Notes under the pieces: model-generated
What the model was told of the DNA's origin: nothing
Database searches by the model: none
Seen by the model: only the letters and a program-made list of their open reading frames with translations
Shown here: piece after piece, positions 44,223-52,284 of the stretch
Layout: each line of letters starts with the position of its first letter
How positions within the stretch are numbered: the stretch's first letter is position 1
Position numbers and translations under genes: made by a program
Source of the DNA: an uncultured Bacteroidales bacterium
GTDB taxonomy: Bacteria; Bacteroidota; Bacteroidia; Bacteroidales; Paludibacteraceae
Assembly: GCA_900316995.1 (NCBI GenBank)
Contig: ONEZ01000011.1
Span: forward strand, 1 to 64,000
Length of the DNA: 64,000 nt
Direction of reading: 5' to 3'

Positions 44223-45416
44223 ATGAAGACTGTCTTAAGATACATAACTTGCCTACTATTCCTTACGGCGATGCTTGCATCGTGCAAAGAGAGTTCTACA
44301 GATGTACATAAGGTTGACCCTGAATTTGAAGAGTATGTGCAGCGTTTCTTTGCATGCGCAGAAAAATATGGTGTCACAATACCAGACAAGAACATTGTAA
44401 TGGTGAGCAAAATTCTTTCCAGCGGCAAGGCGGGATTATGCTATATGGAGCGCTACCCTGTTTATATTGAGATTGACGGCGGTTACTGGATGGCTCTTTC
44501 AGGTGCTCCTAATGAAGATGAGTCTAAGGAGGATCTCATATTCCATGAAATGGGTCACGGATTCCTGCGCCGTTACCATGACAATACAGAACTTAAAAAC
44601 GGAGACTGGAAGACAATAATGTGCGGAGACCAGCTTCCACACGGACGTGCTGCAAACATTAACTACCGTGGAATGCGCAGAGACTACTACCTCAAGGAGC
44701 TGTTTACACAAACCACAGAAGTGCCCGCATGGAGCACGTACGTGCCTGATTTCTCACACGTTACTGAAACCGAGATATTTAACGCCGTACCCTCAGATGA
44801 AAGATACTGGCGTATAGGTAACACCGATAACTATAACGCACGTATAGAAGACGGACTTTACATTTACACTAACAAGATTGACAACAGCCAATACGTGCCG
44901 CTTACCACCACATCGGGGTCAAGTTCAATTCTTGACGTAACAGGCGATTTCTGCCTTGAGGCACAAATAAAGTTTTCCTCCACCACCATTACTGAACCAT
45001 CAGGCGGTATCGGGTTCTCTAACTATAGCACTCCGGAGGGTTCCATAAACCCGTTGCACTATGCACAGGCCTCTAAAAAGAAGTTATTCTATTTAGGAGA
45101 GAGCGACTGCCACGCTCCGTTCGTATATCTATACTCTGAGCTTATCAATGAAGATGAGTATAACAAGATGACAATACGCAAGAACAAGGACACCCTGTTC
45201 TACTACATCAATGACACTTTTGTATATCACAATGACCTCACAGGTCTGCCTATAAAAGGCTCATCGTTCGGATTGTTAGTTGGCGGGCATTGTGACATTT
45301 CAGTTAAAAGCGTGACTCTCAAGACTTCCGGCGTTACCAAATGTGCGTCTGACGGCGCACCAGACAATGCCCAACCCGTGGATCTTGGTCCTAACTTCAC
45401 CATTTTTAAAAAGTAA
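44223..45416 (+). CDS. Lipoprotein with zincin-type HExxH motif and C-terminal beta domain
   Basis: A 397-aa predicted lipoprotein: signal peptide MKTVLRYITCLLFLTAMLASC with the lipobox LASC, Cys near residue 21. Residues about 35-180 contain LIFHEMGHGFLRRYHDN, a gluzincin-like HExxH with a further histidine eight residues on, suggesting a metallopeptidase. The C-terminal half (about 200-380) is rich in beta strands with FCLEAQIKFSS and GIGFSNY, like a LamG/concanavalin-type glycan- or protein-binding domain. I do not recognise a named family. It lies between murA and tilS, 5 bases from tilS. Confidence 0.7.
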   Translation: MKTVLRYITCLLFLTAMLASCKESSTDVHKVDPEFEEYVQRFFACAEKYGVTIPDKNIVMVSKILSSGKAGLCYMERYPVYIEIDGGYWMALSGAPNEDESKEDLIFHEMGHGFLRRYHDNTELKNGDWKTIMCGDQLPHGRAANINYRGMRRDYYLKELFTQTTEVPAWSTYVPDFSHVTETEIFNAVPSDERYWRIGNTDNYNARIEDGLYIYTNKIDNSQYVPLTTTSGSSSILDVTGDFCLEAQIKFSSTTITEPSGGIGFSNYSTPEGSINPLHYAQASKKKLFYLGESDCHAPFVYLYSELINEDEYNKMTIRKNKDTLFYYINDTFVYHNDLTGLPIKGSSFGLLVGGHCDISVKSVTLKTSGVTKCASDGAPDNAQPVDLGPNFTIFKK

Positions 45417-45421
45417 CGCCT

Positions 45422-46366
45422 ATGCTTAACAGGGTTGCCCTATACATAGAGAAAAACGAACTGCTTAAAAAGAACGACACTGTTATAGTAGGGCTTAGCG
45501 GAGGTGCTGATTCCATTTGCATGACTCACATTCTGTGCCGTTTAGGGTATCAGGTTATAGCCGCTCACTGTAACTTTTCACTGCGTGGCAGTGAGTCTGA
45601 CAGAGACCAGGCGTTTGTGGAGGAGTACTGCCAGCAAAACTCCATTGAGCTTCACACCACCCTTTTTAACACCACTGCATACGCTTCTGAGCATAAGCTG
45701 GGCATTGAGGAGGCTGCACGTGAACTACGCTATCGCTGGTTTGAGGAGTTGAGACGGCAGACAGGGGCGGCCGCCGTGTGTGTGGCGCACCACCGTGATG
45801 ACAGCATAGAGACCAGCCTGCTGAACCTTGCACGTGGAACAGGCATTACAGGCATCTGCGGAATAAGGTGCCGTAACGGTCATGTGGTACGTCCGCTTCT
45901 TGCAGTAAGCCGCACTGATATAGAGGAGTACATCAATGAGCAGGAACTAAGTTACGTTACAGACTCCACCAACTTGGAGACTCACTATAACCGCAATAAG
46001 ATACGCAACATAATTATCCCTGAGTTTCAGAAAATCAAACCCGGTTTTTGTGAGACCATGGCTGCAAACATAGAGAATTTCACAGCAGTCAACTCCATAT
46101 ACCAGGATGTTATAAAAAAAGAAAAAGAGAGAGTCCTCACCAAAAAAGAGAGCACCCTCTACATTAATTTAAATAAGGTGGCTGAATTTGTGGAGCCAGC
46201 CACACTTCTGTATGAAATCCTGAAGCATTACGGTCTGCACCCACGTGAAATCCCCAAACTGCTCTATATGGAGAGAGGCAAGCAGGTTACAACACAAACT
46301 TGCCGCATATCAATAGTCAGAGTCAGGAATGAGCGTATGCTTGCGGTGGAGAGTCTCAGCAATTAG
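45422..46366 (+). CDS. tilS: tRNA(Ile)-lysidine synthase, short form
   Basis: TilS attaches lysine to C34 of the tRNA-Ile(CAU) so that it reads AUA. The N-terminal PP-loop ATPase is clear: VIVGLSGGADSICMTHIL (residue 23 onward), CVAHHRDDSIETSLLNLARGTG, and VTDSTNLETHYNRNKIRN. At 314 aa it is shorter than the about 430-aa E. coli type, lacking most of the C-terminal tRNA-binding domains; short forms exist in other phyla. Its stop codon overlaps the stop codon of slyD on the other strand. Confidence 0.93.
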   Translation: MLNRVALYIEKNELLKKNDTVIVGLSGGADSICMTHILCRLGYQVIAAHCNFSLRGSESDRDQAFVEEYCQQNSIELHTTLFNTTAYASEHKLGIEEAARELRYRWFEELRRQTGAAAVCVAHHRDDSIETSLLNLARGTGITGICGIRCRNGHVVRPLLAVSRTDIEEYINEQELSYVTDSTNLETHYNRNKIRNIIIPEFQKIKPGFCETMAANIENFTAVNSIYQDVIKKEKERVLTKKESTLYINLNKVAEFVEPATLLYEILKHYGLHPREIPKLLYMERGKQVTTQTCRISIVRVRNERMLAVESLSN

Positions 46367-46935
46367 TGCTGTCCACAGCCGCAGTCACAACCGTCGCCAC
46401 ACTCCGCATCGTGGCATCCTTCACAACCATCACCATGACATCCGCCACAGCCTCCGCATGAGTGCTTGGTGAGAAGATTTGCTATTTCATCATCGGTGGC
46501 TTCACGCTTAACTATCACCTTACCCACAAAATGGAGGTCCTCACCTGCAAGAGGATGGTTCAGGTCAACAGTAACAATATCCTTACCAACCTTAACCACA
46601 GAGGCGTTTATACGGTTACCGTCAGTATCCATAAGTGGTATGACATTACCCTCAAACAGAATGCGCTCATCTACCTTGCCGTCCACCTCAAAAGTGCTTT
46701 TGGGAAGGTCTATAACCCCCTCATCATCATACTCGCCGTAGGCATCAGCACACGGAATGGTGAAATCAAAAGTATCACACACGTCAAGAGGCAGGAGCTG
46801 TGTTTCAAACTTGTCAAGCATCATGCCCATGCCGCTATAGAAGCATAGAGGGCGCTCTATAGTAGCCTGCTCCATAAGTTCTTGTTCCTCACCTACCTTC
46901 AAATCATACGTAACTGCAAAATAATAACTTTTCAT
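46363..46935 (-). CDS. slyD: FKBP-type peptidyl-prolyl isomerase, SlyD-like, with metal-binding tail
   Basis: A 190-aa SlyD-type FKBP with an inserted chaperone flap. FAVTYDLKVGEEQELMEQA begins the FKBP fold, the insert-in-flap domain is around residues 70-125, and VDLNHPLAGEDLHFVGKVI closes it. The last 30 residues are Cys/His/Gly-rich (CGGCGGCHGDGCEGCHDAEC onward), a likely Ni/Zn-binding tail. Such proteins fold client proteins and supply nickel to enzymes. It is downstream of lptD, separated by an octamer array. Confidence 0.93.
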   Translation of the reverse strand: MKSYYFAVTYDLKVGEEQELMEQATIERPLCFYSGMGMMLDKFETQLLPLDVCDTFDFTIPCADAYGEYDDEGVIDLPKSTFEVDGKVDERILFEGNVIPLMDTDGNRINASVVKVGKDIVTVDLNHPLAGEDLHFVGKVIVKREATDDEIANLLTKHSCGGCGGCHGDGCEGCHDAECGDGCDCGCGQH

Positions 46936-46955
46936 AATCTATATATTATTTATTA

Positions 46956-46996
46956 ACTCCTAAACTCCTAAACTCCTAAACTCCTAAACTCCTAAA
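46956..46996. repeat. ACTCCTAA octamer array between lptD and slyD
   Basis: Five perfect ACTCCTAA units, reading TTAGGAGT in the direction of transcription, directly follow the lptD stop (47002-47004) and end about 20 bases before the slyD ATG. Confidence 0.95.
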
Positions 46997-47001
46997 CTTA
47001 A

Positions 47002-49641
47002 TTAGTACCAGTTAATCCTCTCCGACGTATCACTCTGCTTGGTATATTTCAAATCCTGTAGCAGAGTTGACTTGACACCAATCATAAAGTTATACGTGGT
47101 ATATGTTCCAATAGGCACAAAACTACATGACATCTGCCAGCAGTGTAGGTCCTTTGATATGGTACAGTTCATATAGCTCCACTTGTTATTTGTGATGTCA
47201 TAATAGGTGGAGATAGAGAAATGCCACGTTTTGGTAAAATCTATGCTGCCTGATATGCTCAGGTTATGTGTCAGCTTACGGTCATACTCCATAATGTCAT
47301 AGTTAAATGTGGAGTACGCATATCTAATACTATAGTTAAGGTTAAGAGACCACGGAATCTTGAATTTCTGGTAATCTGCGTCTGCTTTTTTCCACCGCTC
47401 ACGCTTCAGCTGCCGTTCAGTAGGCGTGGACAGAGGATCCACCGATGCAATGTCTTCCATAAGTTCAGATGTCTCCTGCTTTTTCTCATCTTTGTCAGTA
47501 CCGGCATTCTTCTTCTCCTCCTCCTTGTCCTTCTTCTTCTTGAACGTGTCATTATTGAACGTATATCCAAACGATGTTCCCGTGCTCATAAGGCGGCCTA
47601 ACACATGATTCTTCTTAAGCTGGCTCACATTAACCCTGGTTACAGAACCATACTCATTCAGCTGATAGGTGTATGGGTCAAACACAAAATCTATGTTCAT
47701 GGAGAACTTGCTCAGGAACTTAAGACGCAGGTTCATAGTAATGTTTGACCAGTTAAGGGAGTCTGCCACAAAGTTATAGCCACTGCCAAAAGAGAAATTG
47801 TCTATAATGGTAATCTTCTTAGCCTTGCCCGTGGTATCCTTGCGTGACCAATACTTCATCTCCAGATTATTGGCCACAGAGAACGTCACGGCACCAGTTG
47901 CACCCCTTGACGGCGAGCCGCCGTAAACACCGCCGGCATAACGGTCATAATAGACAGTGGATGTTCCACCACCAGCCACAGGCCTCTCATAACTACCCCA
48001 GTACTTCCACATATCTGCGCCGTAATCAGGTGACACGCTGAAAGATACAGTTGGAACAATCTTATGGCGGAACACAGGAGCGTTCCTACCCTTCTTTACT
48101 TTAGGCGTAAAGAATCCGAATAACTGAGTCTGCAAGCCCACCGATGCAGACATCTGATATATATTGTAGAATCCAAACGTGGTGTCAGCCACCACAGAAC
48201 CGGCCGCATCCCCCTCCCAACGCTGATCCACACGTCTGAAATACCACTTGAGGGTGTTATTAAGGTTAATATTAAGGTTCAGATACTTGGCAATAACAAA
48301 AGAGGCGCTGATGGGAACTTCATGCTTCATACCATTGTTCCAGTCACGCAAAAAGTTAGTGTGCGCAAAATTCTTCTCTTTACATACAACACCATTTGTC
48401 ATATTAAAGCTGTAAGCCACACCAATCTTCTCATACCATTTCTCCTTACCCACAGGCTTTTTACGCTTGAACGGGAACACACGGCTCATACTGAGTGTAA
48501 CCTGCGGCAGGTTAAGGTTTATGGTGGAGTCACTGGTACGCTGTGAAACAGATGCGCTTATAGTCAGGGTGAGAGGAGCGTTAGGGAAAGTCTGAATAAC
48601 AGAAACCGTACTGTTCTTAGTGTTTTGTGAAATGAGAGCAGGATTATAGTAGCTGTCTATATTGTTCTTCTCATAGCTTGATGTGGAGAAGTTCACACTG
48701 GCGGAAAACTGTGTATATGGCGACATCTTAGGGTCTTGCGTATGTGACCACAGCAAGCGGAAGTCATTAGAACGCATATAATCCTTGGTATTCGGTTCAC
48801 CAGTAACATTCTGCAGGAAACTTATGTTAAAAGAGCCGCTGAACCTGTAACGCCACTTGTATGTAGATGACGCTGTAATGGACCATGAACCTTTAGTGTA
48901 GATATCTGTGGTTACAGCCAGATCCAAATAGTCATTTATGGCAAAATAGTAGCCTAAGCCCTTGGCAAAGAAACCTCTTGAAGCCTCATCTCCTAAAGTA
49001 GGCATAAGCAGACCTGATGAATATTTCTGATTTATAGGGAAGTAACCAAACGGCAGTGCGAGCGGCAACGGCACATCCTCCACCACCATGTATGCAGGAC
49101 CGGACACAATATACTTGCCCTGCTTCATCTTAGCCTTGGTAAGCGCAAGGTAGAAGTGAGGGTGGTCATGCTGGTCACAAGTGGTGTATTTTCCATTCTT
49201 AAGGCAATATACATCTTCATCCACCTTCTTGGTCTGGCTCGCAGTAATGAAACCCTCACCCTGTTTGCTGACCGTCCCCTTTATCATACCCTTCCTTGAT
49301 TTGAAGTTATAGCGCATCTCAGTAGCCTCGTACTCCTCGCTCCCCTCCTTGAACTTAGGTTTGCCCGACATGGCTCCTGTGGAGTCTGTAACGCCAGTGG
49401 CATATACTGTACTACTGTCAAGCCTCAGCCTAATGAATGCAGCTGTAAGCTCAATGCCGCCGTATGTAACCTTGGCATCGCCGTACAGTTCAGCGGTTTT
49501 GGTACCCACCATAACCACAGAATCCTTAGCTGAATATACCACATCATTAGTAATAGCAGCCCCGTCGCCACTCTTTTTCTTTGCAAAGACCGGCGATGCT
49601 AAAAACAGCAGTACTAACAATATGTTTACTAACTTCTTCAA
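47002..49641 (-). CDS. lptD: LPS-assembly outer membrane protein LptD
   Basis: LptD with LptE inserts lipopolysaccharide into the outer leaflet. The 879-aa protein has a signal peptide (LVNILLVLLFLASPVFA), an N-terminal OstA/LptA-like beta domain (AELYGDAKVTYGG, about residues 50-150) and a long C-terminal beta-barrel with aromatic-ended strands, finishing SERINWY. A lysine/glutamate-rich insert (KKKKDKEEEKKNAG, about residue 680) is probably a surface or periplasmic loop. The only plausible start is a TTG (49639-49641) that touches the octamer array; no ATG precedes the signal peptide in frame. Confidence 0.9.
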   Translation of the reverse strand: MKKLVNILLVLLFLASPVFAKKKSGDGAAITNDVVYSAKDSVVMVGTKTAELYGDAKVTYGGIELTAAFIRLRLDSSTVYATGVTDSTGAMSGKPKFKEGSEEYEATEMRYNFKSRKGMIKGTVSKQGEGFITASQTKKVDEDVYCLKNGKYTTCDQHDHPHFYLALTKAKMKQGKYIVSGPAYMVVEDVPLPLALPFGYFPINQKYSSGLLMPTLGDEASRGFFAKGLGYYFAINDYLDLAVTTDIYTKGSWSITASSTYKWRYRFSGSFNISFLQNVTGEPNTKDYMRSNDFRLLWSHTQDPKMSPYTQFSASVNFSTSSYEKNNIDSYYNPALISQNTKNSTVSVIQTFPNAPLTLTISASVSQRTSDSTINLNLPQVTLSMSRVFPFKRKKPVGKEKWYEKIGVAYSFNMTNGVVCKEKNFAHTNFLRDWNNGMKHEVPISASFVIAKYLNLNINLNNTLKWYFRRVDQRWEGDAAGSVVADTTFGFYNIYQMSASVGLQTQLFGFFTPKVKKGRNAPVFRHKIVPTVSFSVSPDYGADMWKYWGSYERPVAGGGTSTVYYDRYAGGVYGGSPSRGATGAVTFSVANNLEMKYWSRKDTTGKAKKITIIDNFSFGSGYNFVADSLNWSNITMNLRLKFLSKFSMNIDFVFDPYTYQLNEYGSVTRVNVSQLKKNHVLGRLMSTGTSFGYTFNNDTFKKKKDKEEEKKNAGTDKDEKKQETSELMEDIASVDPLSTPTERQLKRERWKKADADYQKFKIPWSLNLNYSIRYAYSTFNYDIMEYDRKLTHNLSISGSIDFTKTWHFSISTYYDITNNKWSYMNCTISKDLHCWQMSCSFVPIGTYTTYNFMIGVKSTLLQDLKYTKQSDTSERINWY

Positions 49642-49704
49642 CTCCTTAACTCCAAAACTCCTTAACTCCTAAACTCCTTAACTCCTAAACTTCAAAACTC
49701 CAAA
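49641..49704. repeat. ACTCCTTA/ACTCCTAA/ACTCCAAA octamer array in the lptD 5' UTR
   Basis: Eight units with an exact 8-bp period lie between the lptD start codon and its -7 box (TAACTTTG on the minus strand, 49724-49731). In the mRNA they read as repeated AAGGAGTT, TTAGGAGT and TTGGAGTT. The last base of the TTG start codon's complement is the first base of the array. Confidence 0.95.
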
Positions 49705-49825
49705 ACTACCCATTTTAAAGGGACAAAGTTAAACATTTTATACCTTTTAAACGTCTATTTAAAGTAAATTTACACATAGTAAATATATAAAAATGCGGTC
49801 TATTGTGTATTTTGAGAAAAAAAAT

Positions 49826-49833
49826 TAACTTTG
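49826..49833 (+). promoter_or_regulatory. -7 box of the amidase promoter
   Basis: TAACTTTG followed by C, with a TTG at 49803-49805 spaced 20 bases, lies 29 bases before the amidase ATG. It is divergent from the lptD promoter in the same gap. Confidence 0.65.
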
Positions 49834-49862
49834 CAGTTTGATTAGAAACATTTTTAACAGTC

Positions 49863-51041
49863 ATGTCATTGAAAAAAATAGCTACATTACTTGCAGCATA
49901 CGTATTTGCAATAAGCGCAAACGCATTTACAATAGTTATTGATGCGGGTCACGGCGCCCACGATGCCGGAGCCATAGGCTCATTCTCCAAGGAGAAGAAC
50001 ATAAACCTGCGCCACGCCATGCTTTTGGGAGACATTATCAAGGAGCGCAACCCAGAGATTAAAGTTATCTACACCCGTGACAAGGATGTGTTTGTAGAGC
50101 TAAACGAGCGTGCCCGTATAGCCAACCGTAACAAGGCGGACCTTTTTGTATCAATCCACACAAACTCTTCAAAAAACAAGAGCGCCAACGGCATAGAGGT
50201 GTTCACCCTTGGTGCCTCACGTTCAAAGGAGAATATGGAGGTGGCAATGCTTGAGAACTCCGTAATCCTTATGGAGGAGGACCATGAAAGCAAGTATCAG
50301 GGATTTGACCCTAACAGCACAGACTCCTATATAATGTTTGAATTCATGAAAGACCAGTACAGCCAGCGCAGTATAGCATGTGCTGACTTTATACAGAAAG
50401 AGCTGGTGGAGAGCAGCGGACGCTATGACAGAAGCGTGCGTCAGGCAGGATTCCTTGTACTCAGAGCCACATCAATGCCGTCAATCCTTATAGAGCTTGG
50501 TTTCATATCAAACAAGGAAGAAGAGAAGGCCCTGAATAATGATGACAAACAGATAGCTAACGCAGAGGCTATATATCGTGGTATCATATCATACATCCAT
50601 GACCTTGAGAAAAAAGGCGGCAAGGCTATTCTAACACAGCATCAGGCTGACACAGTAAAGACGGCCGCTGACACTACTAAAACAACCCCTGCCGTTCAGG
50701 CACAGAAGCCTGCTGAGACTTCAAAACCAGCGGAAGGAGCAAAACCGGCAGAAGAGGCAAAACCTGCGTCTGCCACAAACAGCTCAGAGACAACATATAA
50801 ACTTCAGATACTTGTCTCATCTAAAAAGAAATCGCTTAAAGACCCTGTATTCAAGGGCAGAAAGGATGTGGAGGAACTTAAAGATAACGTAGGCTACAAA
50901 TACTTTATTGGAGCATCCACTAACTATGATGACGTGGCAGCCCTTAAGAATAAGATTGGAAGCTCATTCTCAGGCTCTTTTATCGTAGCCTACAAAGACG
51001 GCAAGAGAGTTAACATTACAGACACAAAAAAGAACAAATAA
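49863..51041 (+). CDS. N-acetylmuramoyl-L-alanine amidase (AmiC-like) with C-terminal SPOR-like domain
   Basis: A 392-aa exported zinc amidase that cleaves the stem peptide from MurNAc. After a signal peptide (to about residue 20, SANA), the Amidase_3 domain has VIDAGHGAHDAGAIGS (first zinc His and its glutamate region), DLFVSIHTNSSKNKSANG (zinc His) and SILIELGFISNKEEE (catalytic Glu). A linker rich in Ala, Pro, Thr and Lys (about 265-305) leads to a SPOR-like module (YKLQILVSSKKK...). This points to septal peptidoglycan. It is 9 bases upstream of the MCE gene. Confidence 0.92.
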   Translation: MSLKKIATLLAAYVFAISANAFTIVIDAGHGAHDAGAIGSFSKEKNINLRHAMLLGDIIKERNPEIKVIYTRDKDVFVELNERARIANRNKADLFVSIHTNSSKNKSANGIEVFTLGASRSKENMEVAMLENSVILMEEDHESKYQGFDPNSTDSYIMFEFMKDQYSQRSIACADFIQKELVESSGRYDRSVRQAGFLVLRATSMPSILIELGFISNKEEEKALNNDDKQIANAEAIYRGIISYIHDLEKKGGKAILTQHQADTVKTAADTTKTTPAVQAQKPAETSKPAEGAKPAEEAKPASATNSSETTYKLQILVSSKKKSLKDPVFKGRKDVEELKDNVGYKYFIGASTNYDDVAALKNKIGSSFSGSFIVAYKDGKRVNITDTKKNK

Positions 51042-51050
51042 AATATAACT

Positions 51051-51983
51051 ATGGGAGAACAGAAGAAAACATTCCTTAACAACGAGGTTAAAATAGGCAT
51101 CGCCGTGGTGTTTGCCATTGCAGTGCTCTACTTTGGAATCAACTTTCTGAAAGGCATTAACATCTTTACGCCTAACACCACACTTTACGTGCAGTATAAC
51201 AGTGTTGACGGCATAGTAAAAACAAGCCACGTGCTTATAAACGGCTATCAGGTGGGACACGTGAGCGACATTGTGTTTGACTACACTAAAGAGGCGCCCA
51301 TAACACTTGAGCTTACTGTTGACCGCAAATTAGTGGTGCCCAAAGGAACCATAGCTGAAGTTTATGAGACTGGTATGCTTGGCGACAAGGCTATCCGCCT
51401 GCGTCTGGGCAAGAGCAATGAGCTGTGTCACAAGGGAGACACTATTGAAGGTATAATTACTGGCGGCGTTCTGGCACAGGCCATGGAGTCTCTGCTACCT
51501 CCTATACAGAATATGATACCTAACATTGACTCTACCGTACGCGCTCTGAGAGCTGTGGTGGAGAGTGAGCACGTGGAGAATATTCTTGCCAACGCCGATG
51601 ATGCAGTTAAGAGCCTGAAGGACGCATCGGGCAAACTTGACGCCATGATGAGCACAGATATAAAGCCTTTTATGGCTGACGCTAAGAACGTAGCCGCCAA
51701 ACTTGACAAGGTGGCCACCGATGTAAGCGAGGCAGACCTTAAGAAGACACTCAGCGAGCTTGAAGCGGCTATTGCTAATGTAAAACTGGCTACAGCCAAG
51801 CTAAGCAGCACAGACAACACGTTAGGATTGCTTCTTAATGACCGCAAACTGTACAATGATGTGGATTCAATACTCATCAATGGGAACGCTCTGGTTGTTG
51901 ACCTTAAGCAGAACCCTAAACGCTATGTTCACTTCTCAGTGTTCGGGTCAAAGGAGAAGAAAACAGACGAGCAAAAAAAATAA
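51051..51983 (+). CDS. MlaD/MCE-domain lipid transport protein
   Basis: A 310-aa protein with one N-terminal membrane helix (VKIGIAVVFAIAVLYFGINF) and an MCE domain (about residues 38-120, with YNSVDGIVKTSHVLINGYQVG). A long helical region follows (about 150-280) that may form a needle-like oligomer. MCE proteins of the Mla type carry phospholipids between membranes. No permease or ATPase partner genes adjoin it; the partner in the operon is the amidase. A terminator follows. Confidence 0.9.
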   Translation: MGEQKKTFLNNEVKIGIAVVFAIAVLYFGINFLKGINIFTPNTTLYVQYNSVDGIVKTSHVLINGYQVGHVSDIVFDYTKEAPITLELTVDRKLVVPKGTIAEVYETGMLGDKAIRLRLGKSNELCHKGDTIEGIITGGVLAQAMESLLPPIQNMIPNIDSTVRALRAVVESEHVENILANADDAVKSLKDASGKLDAMMSTDIKPFMADAKNVAAKLDKVATDVSEADLKKTLSELEAAIANVKLATAKLSSTDNTLGLLLNDRKLYNDVDSILINGNALVVDLKQNPKRYVHFSVFGSKEKKTDEQKK

Positions 51984-52007
51984 AATTTTAACACTTTTTT
52001 AACACTT

Positions 52008-52048
52008 CGGGGAATTTGCTGAAAACTAACAAGTTCCCCGTCTTTTTT
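52008..52048 (+). terminator. Terminator after the MCE gene
   Basis: CGGGGAA (52008-52014) pairs with TTCCCCG (52034-52040), extended by G-U pairs, and is followed by TCTTTTTT. Confidence 0.85.
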
Positions 52049-52284
52049 AATTTTTAATCAATTTTAACCATAGTTTTATAAATTAGTGAAGTTCAACAAT
52101 TTCAAAATTTGCATAAACATATATCACTGATAATCAACATACTACAACAATCGCCTATAAACCAAAACATTGCGTCATTTTTTAAAAATCCAAATAAAAA
52201 ACGGTTTTTTTTTTCAAAAAATTCGTTACAAATTTGCAACTCCAAAACCGAATTGATCGAATACTGAAAAAAAACTGAAACGTA
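52049..52284. other. AT-rich region upstream of dnaA
   Basis: About 235 bases of very AT-rich sequence with homopolymer T and A runs. I looked for DnaA boxes (TTATCCACA and close variants) on both strands and saw none, so an origin is not supported. CAAATTTGC at 52231-52240 resembles a -7 box imperfectly. No gene is seen. Confidence 0.5.

Noticed and set aside
52049..52284. Replication origin next to dnaA
   Set aside because: The region is AT-rich but no DnaA boxes (TTATCCACA or one-mismatch forms) or clustered repeats were seen on either strand; dnaA and oriC are often apart in Bacteroidetes.
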